Source: PALSA-610 sp038239145 (GTDB lineage Bacteria > Actinomycetota > Acidimicrobiia > IMCC26256 > PALSA-610). Taken from it: a stretch of DNA of 64,000 nucleotides. Below, piece after piece: positions 42,207 to 50,647 of this stretch; positions within the stretch are counted from its first letter, which is position 1, and each line of letters begins with the position of its first letter. A program made the position numbers and the translations under genes. The stretch spans positions 62,001 to 126,000 of the forward strand of contig JBBSFB010000001.1 in the NCBI GenBank assembly GCA_038239145.1, given 5' to 3'. Under the pieces are notes generated by a model. It made no database searches. It worked only from the letters and a program-made list of their open reading frames with translations, and had not been told where the DNA came from.

Positions 42207-42674
42207 TCAGTCGGGCGGCGGCGCGACGTACCGAACCGAGGCGACCTCGCCGGTGGCGTCGGTCTCCAGCACCCACGTCGAACCTTTCGGCCACTGCGGT
42301 GCGTGGCCGATGTCGACGCCGAGGTTCGCGTAGTACGCGAGCAACATCGGGATCACGTCTCCGTGCGTGCAGAGCACTGCGCCGTTCACAGCGTGTTTGC
42401 GCACGAGCGCCGCGGCCTCGCCGATCGTCGCCCCTTCGGCGAGGGCCTCGACCGGTTCGATCGCCACACCGCGGACGCCCGCAAGCGGGACCACCGTTTC
42501 CATGCAGCGCACGTACGGGCTCGACAGCACCCGATCGAACTGCGCGTCGTCGAGGATGTCGAGCAGGCCTCGGGCCTGGACGTGACCGCGGCCCGACAAG
42601 GGGCGGAGGCGGTCATCGTCCTCCCAGGCGCCGCGTTCTCCAGCCTTGGCGTGGCGAACGAGATAGGTGGTCAC
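42207..42674 (-). CDS. SixA-type histidine phosphatase
   Basis: A 155-residue histidine phosphatase. The phospho-accepting His is in TYLVRHAKAGERGAWEDDDR (RH motif, residues 5-6 region), with DRVLSSPYVRCMETV and the second catalytic His in VLCTHGDVI. This short SixA-like form with the R-H-A-K-A-G start is the same kind that is fused C-terminally to a Nudix domain in mycobacterial MutT1. GTG 42674 overlaps the Nudix stop by 4 bases (GTGA), so the two are coupled. Substrates could be phosphohistidine or the Nudix product. Confidence 0.85.
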   Translation of the reverse strand: MTTYLVRHAKAGERGAWEDDDRLRPLSGRGHVQARGLLDILDDAQFDRVLSSPYVRCMETVVPLAGVRGVAIEPVEALAEGATIGEAAALVRKHAVNGAVLCTHGDVIPMLLAYYANLGVDIGHAPQWPKGSTWVLETDATGEVASVRYVAPPPD

Positions 42675-43108
42675 GCCGACCCTCCACGAATGTCGGCTCC
42701 GACCGTCGCGACCAGGCGCCGGTCGTGTTCGTACGAGAGGAGTGTCGCGGCTTGCGCGGCGGTAATCCAGCGCAACTCGTCGACCTCGTCGTTCGGCTCC
42801 CACGCGGTACGACCGACGGGCGTCATCCGCCAGTAATGCACGATCTTCGGCCGGCCGTGCCGGTCGACGTACTCGCTGCTCTCGAGCTCGATGCCCAATT
42901 CGACCAGCATCCCGGTCTCTTCTTCGATCTCCCGGTGTGCGGCGGCAACGAGTGACTCGCCGGGTTCGAGCTTGCCTTTCGGCACGCTCCAGTCGTCGTA
43001 GCGGGGCCGGTGCACGACAAGGAATTCGAGCGTGCCCGAAGCGGTGGCGCGTGTGACGACGCCGCCTGCCGCCTGGACGACTCCGGCCTCGGGCTCGGGC
43101 TCGGTCAC
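42671..43108 (-). CDS. Nudix hydrolase (MutT1 Nudix-domain-like)
   Basis: A 145-residue Nudix protein with a complete Nudix box GKLEPGESLVAAAHREIEEE then TG (about residues 45-67), catalysing Mg-dependent pyrophosphate hydrolysis of a nucleoside diphosphate derivative such as 8-oxo-dGTP or a diadenosine or inositol polyphosphate. GTG start overlaps the CHAD stop by 4 bases. The order Nudix then SixA mirrors the two domains of mycobacterial MutT1. Its place in the ppk-CHAD operon hints at polyphosphate or inositol-pyrophosphate related chemistry, which is inference. Confidence 0.87.
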   Translation of the reverse strand: MTEPEPEAGVVQAAGGVVTRATASGTLEFLVVHRPRYDDWSVPKGKLEPGESLVAAAHREIEEETGMLVELGIELESSEYVDRHGRPKIVHYWRMTPVGRTAWEPNDEVDELRWITAAQAATLLSYEHDRRLVATVGADIRGGSA

Positions 43109-43977
43109 AGCCAACCCACCACGTGCTGGGAGTCGACCCGGCGCCAGGCCGCGGGGAATGCGGCGCGCGCCGCGGCGGCGGCCTCCCGTTCGATCTGGGC
43201 GAGCATGCCGATCGCGTAGGCCTCTGCGGGCGAGCACTCGTGCGAGGTCTTCGTGAGCCACTGCACCGCGACGACGGCGTCGTGGTGCTCGCCCAGGATG
43301 TCCTGTACGTTCGCCATCGCCCGGGCGAAGCGGCGTGCGGACTTGCCGAAGGCGGGCTCGCACGCCTCGGCCGCGTAGCGACATTTCTTGGCTCGTACCC
43401 GGATGGCGTGCAGCGCTTCGTCGGGCGGATTGTCGCCGAGCTTGCGCACGGCCCGGCGGGTGGTGGTCCACCGCCGGCGCACGACCTTCCTCAGCGCCTC
43501 CGAAGCCGGCTCACACGCAGCGTTGGTGAACGCCGGAGCCTCGGCGGCCGCCGCGACCTTGGCCCGAACTTCGACGTACCGCTCGTCGTGCAGCATCGCG
43601 AGCAGATCCGACTTCGCGGCCGTATGGTCGGCATCGAGGCGGCGAACGACCCGGCGCGCGGCCTCGGATTCGGCAGTCGGGAGCCGGGCCGCGTGGGCGC
43701 GTAACCGCTCGCGCTGAACTTCGAGATCGCGGACCAGCCCGAGCTCCGACCCGAGCCAGTGCAGGTCGGCGCGCAGGTCGGCCGCCCAGCCCGGTTCGAC
43801 GAACGCGGCGAACGTGCGCAGGTCGGATCGAAGCCGGCGGGTGGAGACGCGCGCCTGGTGCACCGACTCGGGATCGTCGCCGGTCTGCAGCTCCGCCTCG
43901 TGCGCGATCAGGCGTTCGTAGGACTGCCCGATCGCGCGGCGCACGATGTCGATGACGGTCGTCGGTCGTTGCCTCAT
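43105..43977 (-). CDS. CHAD-domain (polyphosphate-binding) protein
   Basis: A 290-residue helical CHAD protein built of two halves. Each has the conserved basic signature: VHQARVSTRRLRSDLRTF (about residues 39-56) and LHAIRVRAKKCRYAAEA (about 190-206). CHAD domains bind polyphosphate through these Arg/Lys/His rows and are found on polyphosphate granules. It starts 4 bp after the ppk stop, in one operon. No CYTH domain is attached, so it is probably a binding rather than a catalytic protein. Confidence 0.88.
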   Translation of the reverse strand: MRQRPTTVIDIVRRAIGQSYERLIAHEAELQTGDDPESVHQARVSTRRLRSDLRTFAAFVEPGWAADLRADLHWLGSELGLVRDLEVQRERLRAHAARLPTAESEAARRVVRRLDADHTAAKSDLLAMLHDERYVEVRAKVAAAAEAPAFTNAACEPASEALRKVVRRRWTTTRRAVRKLGDNPPDEALHAIRVRAKKCRYAAEACEPAFGKSARRFARAMANVQDILGEHHDAVVAVQWLTKTSHECSPAEAYAIGMLAQIEREAAAAARAAFPAAWRRVDSQHVVGWL

Positions 43978-43981
43978 GAGG

Positions 43982-46057
43982 TCAGGCTTCGGGCGAGTGC
44001 ACTTTGGCCCTCGCCACGGCCAGCTCCTGGAACCGGACCTGCGACTCGATCCCGACCGTGGTCTCGACCTTGTGCCACGTACCGTCGTTCGCGAGAGTCC
44101 AGGCCAGCACGTCGTCGGCGAAGTTGATCGTCAGGATCTCGTCGAGCCGAGCCCGGATGCGCGCGTCGGTGACGCGCAGCATCGCCTCGACCCTCCGGTC
44201 GAGGTTGCGGGGCATCAGGTCGGCCGAGCCCACGACGTATTCGGTCTCAGGTTCTCCTGCCCGGCCGAACCGGATGATGCGGGAGTGCTCGAGATAGCGA
44301 CCGACGAGCGAACGCACGGTGATGTTCTCCGACAGGCCCGGGACCCCGGCGCGCAGGCAACAGATGCTGCGCACGACGAGATCGATGCGCGCGCCGGCAT
44401 CGGAGGCGGCGTACAGCTCGTCGATCATGTCCGAGTCGACGAGCGCGTTGATCTTCATGACGATCTCGCCGTCGGGACGCGCCTGTCCGCGAATGAGGTC
44501 GCGCAACGCGTCGCGCAGGTGCATCGGCGCGACCAGGAGCCGTCGGTACTCACCCGGCTTGCTGTACCCGGTCAGGTGGTTGAACAGCTCTGAGAGGTCG
44601 GCACCGAGATCGGGATCGCTCGAGAGCACGCCGAGATCTTCGTAGGTGGTCGCGGTCTTCGGGTTGTAGTTGCCGGTGCCGAAGTGGCAGTAGCGCCGGA
44701 TCCCGTCGGGTTCCTGGCGCACGACGAGCAACACCTTCGCGTGTGTCTTCAAGCCGACGAGTCCGTACACCACGTGCGCGCCCGCCTGCTCGAGCATCCG
44801 CGCCCGTTCGATGTTCGCCTGTTCGTCGAAGCGGGCTTTGAGCTCGACCATGGCGACGACCTGTTTGCCCGCTTCGGCAGCTTTCACGAGTGACGCGACG
44901 ATGCCGGCCTCGTCGCCGCTGGTGCGGTACAGGGCTTGTTTGATCGCGAGCACCGAGTCGTCGCTGGCGGCTTGTTCGACGAAGGCTTCGACCGAGTTCG
45001 CGAACGAGTCGTAGGGGTGGTGCAACAAGATGTCGCCGTTGCGCATCGCCCAGAAGACGTCGCTCTCCTTGCCGCCGGCGAGGGGAGGCGGGTTCTGGGG
45101 CGTATAGCTCGCGTACTTCAGCTCGGGCCGGCGCAGGCTGTAGAGATCCCACAGCCCGTTCAGGTCGAGCGGGGCGTCGACCTGGTACACGTCGGTGGGT
45201 TCGAGCTCGAGCTCGCGGCACAAGAGGGCGAGCACCTCCGGAGTCATGTCGTCGTCGACCTCGAGCCGCACCGCGAGCCCGAACTTCGTCCGCCGCCGCA
45301 GCGACATCTCCATCGCGGCCAGGAGGTCCTCGGCCTCGTCGTTCAGTTCGATGTCGGCGTCGCGCGTGACGCGGAACGGGTATTGGGCCAGCACCTCCAT
45401 GCCCGGGAAGAGCGCGTCGAGGTGCGCGGCGATCACTTGCTCGAGCGGAACGTAGCGGGCGCTGTCGGGAACGCTGACGAAGCGGGGGAGCAGCGGTGGG
45501 ACCTTGACCCGCGCGAATCGTTCCTCACCGCTCGCTCGGTCGCGCACGACGACGGCGAGGTTGAGTGAGAGGTTCGAGATGTACGGGAACGGATGCGCAG
45601 GGTCGACCGCGAGCGGCGTCAGCACCGGGAAGATCCGGTCGTCGAATATGCGCGTCAGCTGCGCTTGGGCTTCGGGGTCGAGGTCGTTCCACGCCGTGAA
45701 CGCGACACCGGCGTCCTGCAGGGCAGGGGCGATCTCCTTGCTGAACGCGGCCGCTTGCCGGTTGACGAGCTCTTCGACCCGATCCCGGATCGCACGGAGT
45801 TGCTCGACCTGGTCGAGACCGTCCGGCGAGGTGCTCCGCACTCCGACCGCGAGCTGCTCTTTGATCCCGGCGACGCGCACCTGGAAGAACTCGTCGATGT
45901 TCCCGCTGAAGATCGCGAGGAACTTCGCCCGCTCGAGGAGCGGGACCGAAGGATCTTCGGCGAGCGCGAGTACCCGGGCCTGAAACTCGAGCATCGACAG
46001 TTCCCGGTTGAGATACCGGGACGTCTCCGTCCCTGTGGGTGTCTCCGGCGGGCTCAT
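43982..46057 (-). CDS. ppk: Polyphosphate kinase 1
   Basis: A 691-residue enzyme that makes long-chain polyphosphate from ATP. It has the N-terminal domain (YLNRELSMLEFQARVLALAED), the head domain, and two PLD-like catalytic domains with the autophosphorylated His in GLVGLKTHAKVLLVVRQ (about residue 440) and a second His in RSLVGRYLEHSRIIRFG. Length matches family (680-720). The start is set by TACGAT 6 bases before ATG 46057. A PHO-box-like repeat is further upstream. Heads ppk, CHAD, Nudix, SixA. Confidence 0.94.
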   Translation of the reverse strand: MSPPETPTGTETSRYLNRELSMLEFQARVLALAEDPSVPLLERAKFLAIFSGNIDEFFQVRVAGIKEQLAVGVRSTSPDGLDQVEQLRAIRDRVEELVNRQAAAFSKEIAPALQDAGVAFTAWNDLDPEAQAQLTRIFDDRIFPVLTPLAVDPAHPFPYISNLSLNLAVVVRDRASGEERFARVKVPPLLPRFVSVPDSARYVPLEQVIAAHLDALFPGMEVLAQYPFRVTRDADIELNDEAEDLLAAMEMSLRRRTKFGLAVRLEVDDDMTPEVLALLCRELELEPTDVYQVDAPLDLNGLWDLYSLRRPELKYASYTPQNPPPLAGGKESDVFWAMRNGDILLHHPYDSFANSVEAFVEQAASDDSVLAIKQALYRTSGDEAGIVASLVKAAEAGKQVVAMVELKARFDEQANIERARMLEQAGAHVVYGLVGLKTHAKVLLVVRQEPDGIRRYCHFGTGNYNPKTATTYEDLGVLSSDPDLGADLSELFNHLTGYSKPGEYRRLLVAPMHLRDALRDLIRGQARPDGEIVMKINALVDSDMIDELYAASDAGARIDLVVRSICCLRAGVPGLSENITVRSLVGRYLEHSRIIRFGRAGEPETEYVVGSADLMPRNLDRRVEAMLRVTDARIRARLDEILTINFADDVLAWTLANDGTWHKVETTVGIESQVRFQELAVARAKVHSPEA

Positions 46058-46063
46058 GGGTCA

Positions 46064-46069
46064 ATCGTA
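46064..46069 (-). promoter_or_regulatory. -10 element for ppk operon
   Basis: TACGAT on the minus strand, 6 bases before the ATG at 46057; no Shine-Dalgarno sequence. Confidence 0.5.
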
Positions 46070-46136
46070 TTGGGTCGGGCAGACGGTCGTACCGGGCCGG
46101 GAAACGGCTGCTCGGGCACTGTGCGGCTCCGATTGC

Positions 46137-46158
46137 GATCCGTGAACAACCTCGGAAC
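46137..46158 (-). promoter_or_regulatory. PHO-box-like repeat upstream of ppk
   Basis: On the minus strand two 11-bp units, GTTCCGAGGTT and GTTCACGGATC. The second has a 6 of 7 match to GTTCACC, the first 5 of 7. They are about 67 bp before the ppk -10, further than usual, and could instead serve the divergent MFS gene. Confidence 0.4.
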
Positions 46159-46176
46159 ACGGTTGAGCGGGCGCCG

Positions 46177-46182
46177 TACGAT
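46177..46182 (+). promoter_or_regulatory. -10 element for MFS transporter
   Basis: TACGAT on the plus strand, 26 bases before the CTG used as MFS start. Confidence 0.35.
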
Positions 46183-46208
46183 GGAAAGCTACGGACACGC
46201 ACGCGCAC

Positions 46209-47417
46209 CTGGAGTCGACGACGTTCACACCGTTCGCCCGGCTCGCGCTCGCGCACGCAGTCGGGCTGGCCGGTGACGTCTTCGTGACGGTGTCGCTCGC
46301 GGGATCGCTCTTCTTCGACGTCGGTGTGGGCGCGGCCCGACCCAAGGTGCTGCTCTACCTCGTCATCACGATGGCGCCGTTCGCGGTCGTGGCGCCGGTG
46401 CTCGGTCCACTGCTCGACCGGACGAGAGGTGGGCGCCGCCTCATGGTCGCGGCATCGATGGCCGGCCGCGCGGTCCTCTGTCTGCTCATGGCGAACAAGA
46501 TCAACAGCCCTCTGCTGTACCCGCTCGCGTTCGGCACCCTCGTGTTGTCGAAGGGGCAGTCGGTCGCCAAGAGCTCGCTGGTCCCGGCCGTCGTCGACTC
46601 GCACGACGAGCTCGTGCTCGCGAACTCTCGACTTGCGATCATCGCGGTGCTGGGCGCGACGGTCGCGGGACCCATCGCGGCGGGCATCCTGAAGACGGTC
46701 GGTGCCCCGTGGGTGCTGCGCGCCGGGTCGATCGTGTTCATGGTCGGCACATTGTGCGCGTTCGGCATTCCGCGCGCCAAGCGGGTCGGGTCCCAGGAGA
46801 CGGTAGACGAGCGGGAGGCGCTGCACGCGCGGAGCATCGTCACCGCGGGAACGGCGATGGGCCTCCTGCGCGCGACTGTCGGCTTCTTCACGTTCTTCGC
46901 CGCGTTCGCGTTGAAGCGTTCGCACGAGCCCGCCTGGGTGTTCGGGCTCGTGCTGGGCGCGAGTGCGCTGGGAAACGGGCTGGGTACGGTCCTCGCACCG
47001 TTCGTGCGGCGCAAGCTGCGGGAGGAATGGATGCTCGCGGGCGCGCTCTTGCTGCCCGCGCTCCCGCTCGTGATCGCCGCGCGTGATTACGGCCGAATCT
47101 CACTCGTGTTCGCGGCGGCCACGGTCGCGGCCGCTACCGCGTGCGGTCGGGTCGCGTTCGACAGCCTCCTGCAGCGCGACGGCGCCGAGTCGGTGCGCGG
47201 CCGCGCCTTCGCACGTTTTGAGACCCGATTCCAGTTGGTATGGGTCGCGGGTGGCGTCGGGGCCGTCGTCTTCCCCGGCGGCGGTCGCGGCGGGATCTTC
47301 GTCGTAGCGGTCGTGCTGCTCTTCGGCGGCCTGTCGTACGTCGGTGCGTTCCGCCGCACCGCACCCCGCACTTCGCCATCGGGGAATTCGCAGCCGTCGC
47401 TGCCCCCGGCAGGCTAG
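46209..47417 (+). CDS. MFS transporter
   Basis: A 402-residue, 12-helix major facilitator protein of the DUF/drug-type common in actinobacteria. Helix 1 is FARLALAHAVGLAGDVFVTV with SLAGSLFF, and the loop 2-3 motif reads GPLLDRTRGGRR. The frame from the preceding stop (46164) contains no ATG, GTG or TTG before helix 1; the first ordinary start (GTG 46284) would remove most of helix 1. CTG 46209 is therefore proposed. Substrate unknown. A promoter-like TACGAT is upstream, divergent from ppk. The eis gene follows 10 bp later. Confidence 0.7.
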   Translation: MESTTFTPFARLALAHAVGLAGDVFVTVSLAGSLFFDVGVGAARPKVLLYLVITMAPFAVVAPVLGPLLDRTRGGRRLMVAASMAGRAVLCLLMANKINSPLLYPLAFGTLVLSKGQSVAKSSLVPAVVDSHDELVLANSRLAIIAVLGATVAGPIAAGILKTVGAPWVLRAGSIVFMVGTLCAFGIPRAKRVGSQETVDEREALHARSIVTAGTAMGLLRATVGFFTFFAAFALKRSHEPAWVFGLVLGASALGNGLGTVLAPFVRRKLREEWMLAGALLLPALPLVIAARDYGRISLVFAAATVAAATACGRVAFDSLLQRDGAESVRGRAFARFETRFQLVWVAGGVGAVVFPGGGRGGIFVVAVVLLFGGLSYVGAFRRTAPRTSPSGNSQPSLPPAG

Positions 47418-47426
47418 AACGGGCGG

Positions 47427-48644
47427 ATGCCATTCGAGATCCGGGCCATCTCTCCCGACGAGGTCGACGACCTGCTCGTGGCCGATCAACGCGGCTTCGG
47501 CGGGCCTCCGTCCCGGCCCGGAAGCTCGCGCACGTGGAGCGCCGCCGAGCTCGATCGCACCCGCGTCGCGTTCGATGCCGGGCAGATGGTCGGCGCGTCC
47601 CGGACGTACTCGTTCGAGCTCACCATGCCGGGCGGCGCACTCCTTCCGGTCGCGGCGGTGTCGTGGGTCTCGGTGTTGCCGACGCATCGCCGGCGCGGTG
47701 TTCTCACCCAGCTCATCGGCGCGATGCACGACGACGCGCGCGAGCGCGACGAACCGGGCGCGATCCTGACCGCGTCGGAGAGCTCCATCTACGGCCGCTT
47801 CGGTTACGGCGTCGCCGCCTGGAGCCTCGGCATAACCGCAGAGCGGGCCCGCATCTCCTTCGCGCGCACCGACCCCATCGACGGTCGTATGCGTATGGTC
47901 GCGCGCGACGAGGCCGAACGCGTGCTCCCGGAGGTGTACGAACGCGCCCGAGGCACCCGCGCGGGAATGGTGTCGCGACCCGACTTCTGGTGGAACCAGG
48001 TGTTCTGGGATTTCATGGTCGGACGGGCCAAGGCGTGGTTCGTCGCGGTGCACGCCGATGCCGACGGTCACGACGACGGCTACGTCCTCTACAACATCAG
48101 CGGTGAGGAGAGCGGCGGGCTGCCCGATCGCCGCTTGTCGATCATCGATATGCAGGCCGAGTCGCCCTTGACCACGATCGCGTTGTGGCGCTTCGTGTTC
48201 GGCGTCGATCTCGTCTCGTCGGTCAGCGCGCACAATCTCGCGATCGACGACCCGCTCCGTCACGTGGTCGTCGACGGCCGCCGGGTGCAAGTCGATGCGA
48301 TCAACGATCACCTCTGGCTGGCGCCGCTCGATGCGGAGCGCGTCCTCGCGGCCCGCACGTACTCGGTTCCCGGCCGGGTCGTCGTGCAGGTGCACGCCCC
48401 CGACGGCACGACTTCGGCGGTTGCGGTCGAGTCGGCCGGGGGCGAGACGAACTGTGCCGCCACGTTGAACGAACCCGACTTGGTCTGCACGACCCCGGTA
48501 CTGGGCATGTGCGCGCTCGGCGGGAACCGGTGGAGCGAGCTCGCGGCCGCGGGTCGAGTCGAGGTCCGCCGGCCCGAAGCGCTGGTTCTCGCCGACGCGA
48601 TGTTCCTCGCGACGCCCGCGCCCGCACTCCTGTCGTTCTTCTAG
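47427..48644 (+). CDS. eis: Eis-family N-acetyltransferase
   Basis: A 405-residue protein with the Eis design: an N-terminal GNAT domain with the acetyl-CoA loop VLPTHRRRGVLTQLIGAMHDD (about residues 78-98, containing R-R-R-G-V-L), ASESSIYGRFGYGVAA, a second degenerate GNAT domain, and a C-terminal SCP2-like domain (LAALGGNRWSELAAAGRVEVR in parts) ending with Phe-Phe carboxylate, which in Eis provides the catalytic base. Mycobacterial Eis acetylates aminoglycosides and polyamines/proteins; the native substrate here is unknown. It follows the MFS gene closely and may share its transcript. Confidence 0.87.
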   Translation: MPFEIRAISPDEVDDLLVADQRGFGGPPSRPGSSRTWSAAELDRTRVAFDAGQMVGASRTYSFELTMPGGALLPVAAVSWVSVLPTHRRRGVLTQLIGAMHDDARERDEPGAILTASESSIYGRFGYGVAAWSLGITAERARISFARTDPIDGRMRMVARDEAERVLPEVYERARGTRAGMVSRPDFWWNQVFWDFMVGRAKAWFVAVHADADGHDDGYVLYNISGEESGGLPDRRLSIIDMQAESPLTTIALWRFVFGVDLVSSVSAHNLAIDDPLRHVVVDGRRVQVDAINDHLWLAPLDAERVLAARTYSVPGRVVVQVHAPDGTTSAVAVESAGGETNCAATLNEPDLVCTTPVLGMCALGGNRWSELAAAGRVEVRRPEALVLADAMFLATPAPALLSFF

Positions 48645-49372
48645 GACCAGCCCGAGCCGGCGCCGGAGACCATGCCGAAGGGTCCGCTGGGCCAGCGGAA
48701 GCAGTCCATCATCAGCTGGTCGACCTCGGCACGCGTTGCGATGCCCTCGTCGATCACGCGCTGGGCCTCGCGCACCATCGCGAAATAGACACGGTTCGCG
48801 ACGAACCCCCACTGCATTGGATTGTCCTTGACGACGATCGGGTGCTTGCCGCAGCGGGTGGCGACGTCGGTAACGGTCGCGATCGTCGCCGCGCTCGTCT
48901 CGGGGGTCACCACGATCTCCGCGAGCTTCATCACCGGCGCCGGCGACGCCCAGTGCCAACCGATGACGCGATCGGGCCGGTCGGTGGAGGCCGCGAGCGC
49001 GGCGATTGGCAGCCCGGACGTGTTGGACGCGAGGATCGTGGCCGCGGGGGCGACGCGGTCGAGATCGCGAAAGACGCGGATCTTGAGCTCGAGCCGCTCG
49101 GGAACGGCTTCGATCACGAGATCCGTCGTGGCCGCTTCCTTGAAGTCTGTCGAGAACGCGATGCGCGCGAACGCGATGTCGGCCTCCTCGCGAGTGACCT
49201 TGGCGCGCGTGACTGCGCCGTCGAGCCCGAACCGGCCGGTGCTCACGTGCTCCCGAGCTTCGTCGAGCGCCGTCGTCGCGATGTCGTAACACACGACGTC
49301 GTCCCCGGCGAGAGCGCACACCTGCGCGATCCCGCTGCCCATCACGCCCGCGCCGAGCACGCCGATCTTCAT
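48641..49372 (-). CDS. 3-hydroxyacyl-CoA dehydrogenase
   Basis: A 243-residue NAD-dependent dehydrogenase. The Rossmann motif GVLGAGVMGSGIAQVCALAG (residues 4-23), NTSGLPIAALAA, and the catalytic pair His in RVIGWHWASPAPVMKLAEIV with Glu are typical of the FadB/Hbd family. The C-terminal domain (NRVYFAMVREAQRVIDEGIA to GPFGMVSGAGSGWS) is shorter than in usual 280-residue members and lacks the last helices. It overlaps the eis stop by 4 bp on the opposite strand. A TAGACA hexamer is 6 bases before the ATG. Likely in beta-oxidation or butyryl/hydroxybutyryl metabolism. Confidence 0.85.
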   Translation of the reverse strand: MKIGVLGAGVMGSGIAQVCALAGDDVVCYDIATTALDEAREHVSTGRFGLDGAVTRAKVTREEADIAFARIAFSTDFKEAATTDLVIEAVPERLELKIRVFRDLDRVAPAATILASNTSGLPIAALAASTDRPDRVIGWHWASPAPVMKLAEIVVTPETSAATIATVTDVATRCGKHPIVVKDNPMQWGFVANRVYFAMVREAQRVIDEGIATRAEVDQLMMDCFRWPSGPFGMVSGAGSGWS

Positions 49373-49381
49373 CGGCAGTGT

Positions 49382-50629
49382 CTACTGCGGGAGATCGATA
49401 CGGGCCAGCCACAGCCCAGGCGCTTCGAGCTCCGGGGCAGTGGGCACCATCGACTCGTCCAGCCAGAGGCGGTTCAGCTGGTCGAAGGAACCGTCGCTGC
49501 GTTCCAGCACGCCCCGGCAGAAGGCGACGCCGGTCTCGTAGTGACCACGATCGAGCTCGAGACCGAGCAGCCGATCCACGAAGCCCGTCGCGTCGCCGCG
49601 TTCGAGGCGGTGGCGCCGGAGCGCTTCGTCGAGCCGACCGTGCGCGGAGACCATGCGCTCGCCGACCGATTCGACCACGACGTCGGTATAGCCCTCGAGC
49701 ACAGAGACGAACAGCTGCAGGTCGGCGAGCAACGGGGCCTGGCGCTCGGAGCGCATCGCACCCAGGAGCGCGTCGGGATCGGTGAGCCCGGCGACCGCGT
49801 TCATCGAAGCGGGATCGGACGGGTCGAAGCCGCCGAGCTGACTTTCCATCGCGTCGGCCTGGACCTCGTACGCGCCGACGTACTCCGACGCGCACCGGAG
49901 GAGCCGCTCGCGCACCCACGGCACCGAACGTTGGGCTCCGTGCACGACCTCGCGGAGCGCGAGCGCGTATCGAAGCTCGTCGACGGGCAACGACCATTCC
50001 TCCGCGAACGCGTTGACGTTGTGCGAGATGAACAGAAGCTGGGGCGGCCCGTCGAGCGGGAGCGGCAGGTCGAACTGACCGAGGGCTCGATGTGACAGCA
50101 ACCCGATCATCGAGCCGGCCCAACCTCCGAGCAGGAGCGGCATCATCATGCCGAACAACATCTCGGGCGAGAACACGGCGGGCGCCATCGGTGTGGCATC
50201 GGGCTCCGGCTGCGAGTCGGGGTCGTGACGCGCCAGCGCGGCGGCGAGGGCTCCGAGCACGGGCTCGAGTCCGGTGAGAGTCAAACTCGCCCACTCGGCG
50301 CGGTCGACGTTGCGCGCGCGGACGCTCAACGCGCCGGTAAGGCCCGTCGCGTCGCCGACCATCAGTTGCACGGCGCGGACGACATCGTCGAACGCGCGCG
50401 CAGCGTCGGGATCGATCGGCGCCTCGACGATGGGTTGGCCCGACTCCATGTCGACCTTCGCCATCGACTCTGCGGTCTCGCGGGCGACTTCCATGTTGAC
50501 CGGGCCCGGCGACTGCAACATGCGCATGATCTTGTTCAGGTCGATCTGGCTGAAATCGATCTCACTGAAGTTGAAATCAGGGCCGAACGGGTTGGGAAAA
50601 CCGTCACCCATTTGGGGACCGTCGCTCAC
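49382..50629 (-). CDS. DUF2342 (zincin-like) family protein with altered HExxH
   Basis: A 415-residue protein of the actinobacterial DUF2342 family, predicted zincin-fold. The helix that normally has H-E-x-x-H reads LALREVVHGAQRSVPWVRER (about residues 225-244): the first zinc His is Arg, while Glu and the second His remain. The N-terminus is acidic and Asn/Phe/Asp-rich (SEIDFSQIDLNKIMRML), then helices and MLFGMMMPLLLGGWAGSMIGL. It may be non-catalytic. GTG 50629 has TAGACT 6 bases before it and is divergent from the SDR gene. Confidence 0.75.
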   Translation of the reverse strand: MSDGPQMGDGFPNPFGPDFNFSEIDFSQIDLNKIMRMLQSPGPVNMEVARETAESMAKVDMESGQPIVEAPIDPDAARAFDDVVRAVQLMVGDATGLTGALSVRARNVDRAEWASLTLTGLEPVLGALAAALARHDPDSQPEPDATPMAPAVFSPEMLFGMMMPLLLGGWAGSMIGLLSHRALGQFDLPLPLDGPPQLLFISHNVNAFAEEWSLPVDELRYALALREVVHGAQRSVPWVRERLLRCASEYVGAYEVQADAMESQLGGFDPSDPASMNAVAGLTDPDALLGAMRSERQAPLLADLQLFVSVLEGYTDVVVESVGERMVSAHGRLDEALRRHRLERGDATGFVDRLLGLELDRGHYETGVAFCRGVLERSDGSFDQLNRLWLDESMVPTAPELEAPGLWLARIDLPQ

Positions 50630-50634
50630 TAGGC

Positions 50635-50641
50635 CAGTCTA
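50635..50641. promoter_or_regulatory. Overlapping divergent -10 elements (DUF2342 / SDR genes)
   Basis: TAGACT on the minus strand (50641-50636, 6 bases before GTG 50629) overlaps CAGTCT on the plus strand (50635-50640, 7 bases before ATG 50648). The two boxes share five base pairs; starts are 18 bp apart. Confidence 0.5.
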
Positions 50642-50647
50642 TGGACC

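Noticed and set aside
47100..50294. Minus-strand 1064-codon open frame opposite eis
   Set aside because: Covers the eis gene and crosses into hydroxyacyl-CoA dehydrogenase and DUF2342 in a different frame; composition is Arg-rich with no recognisable domain.
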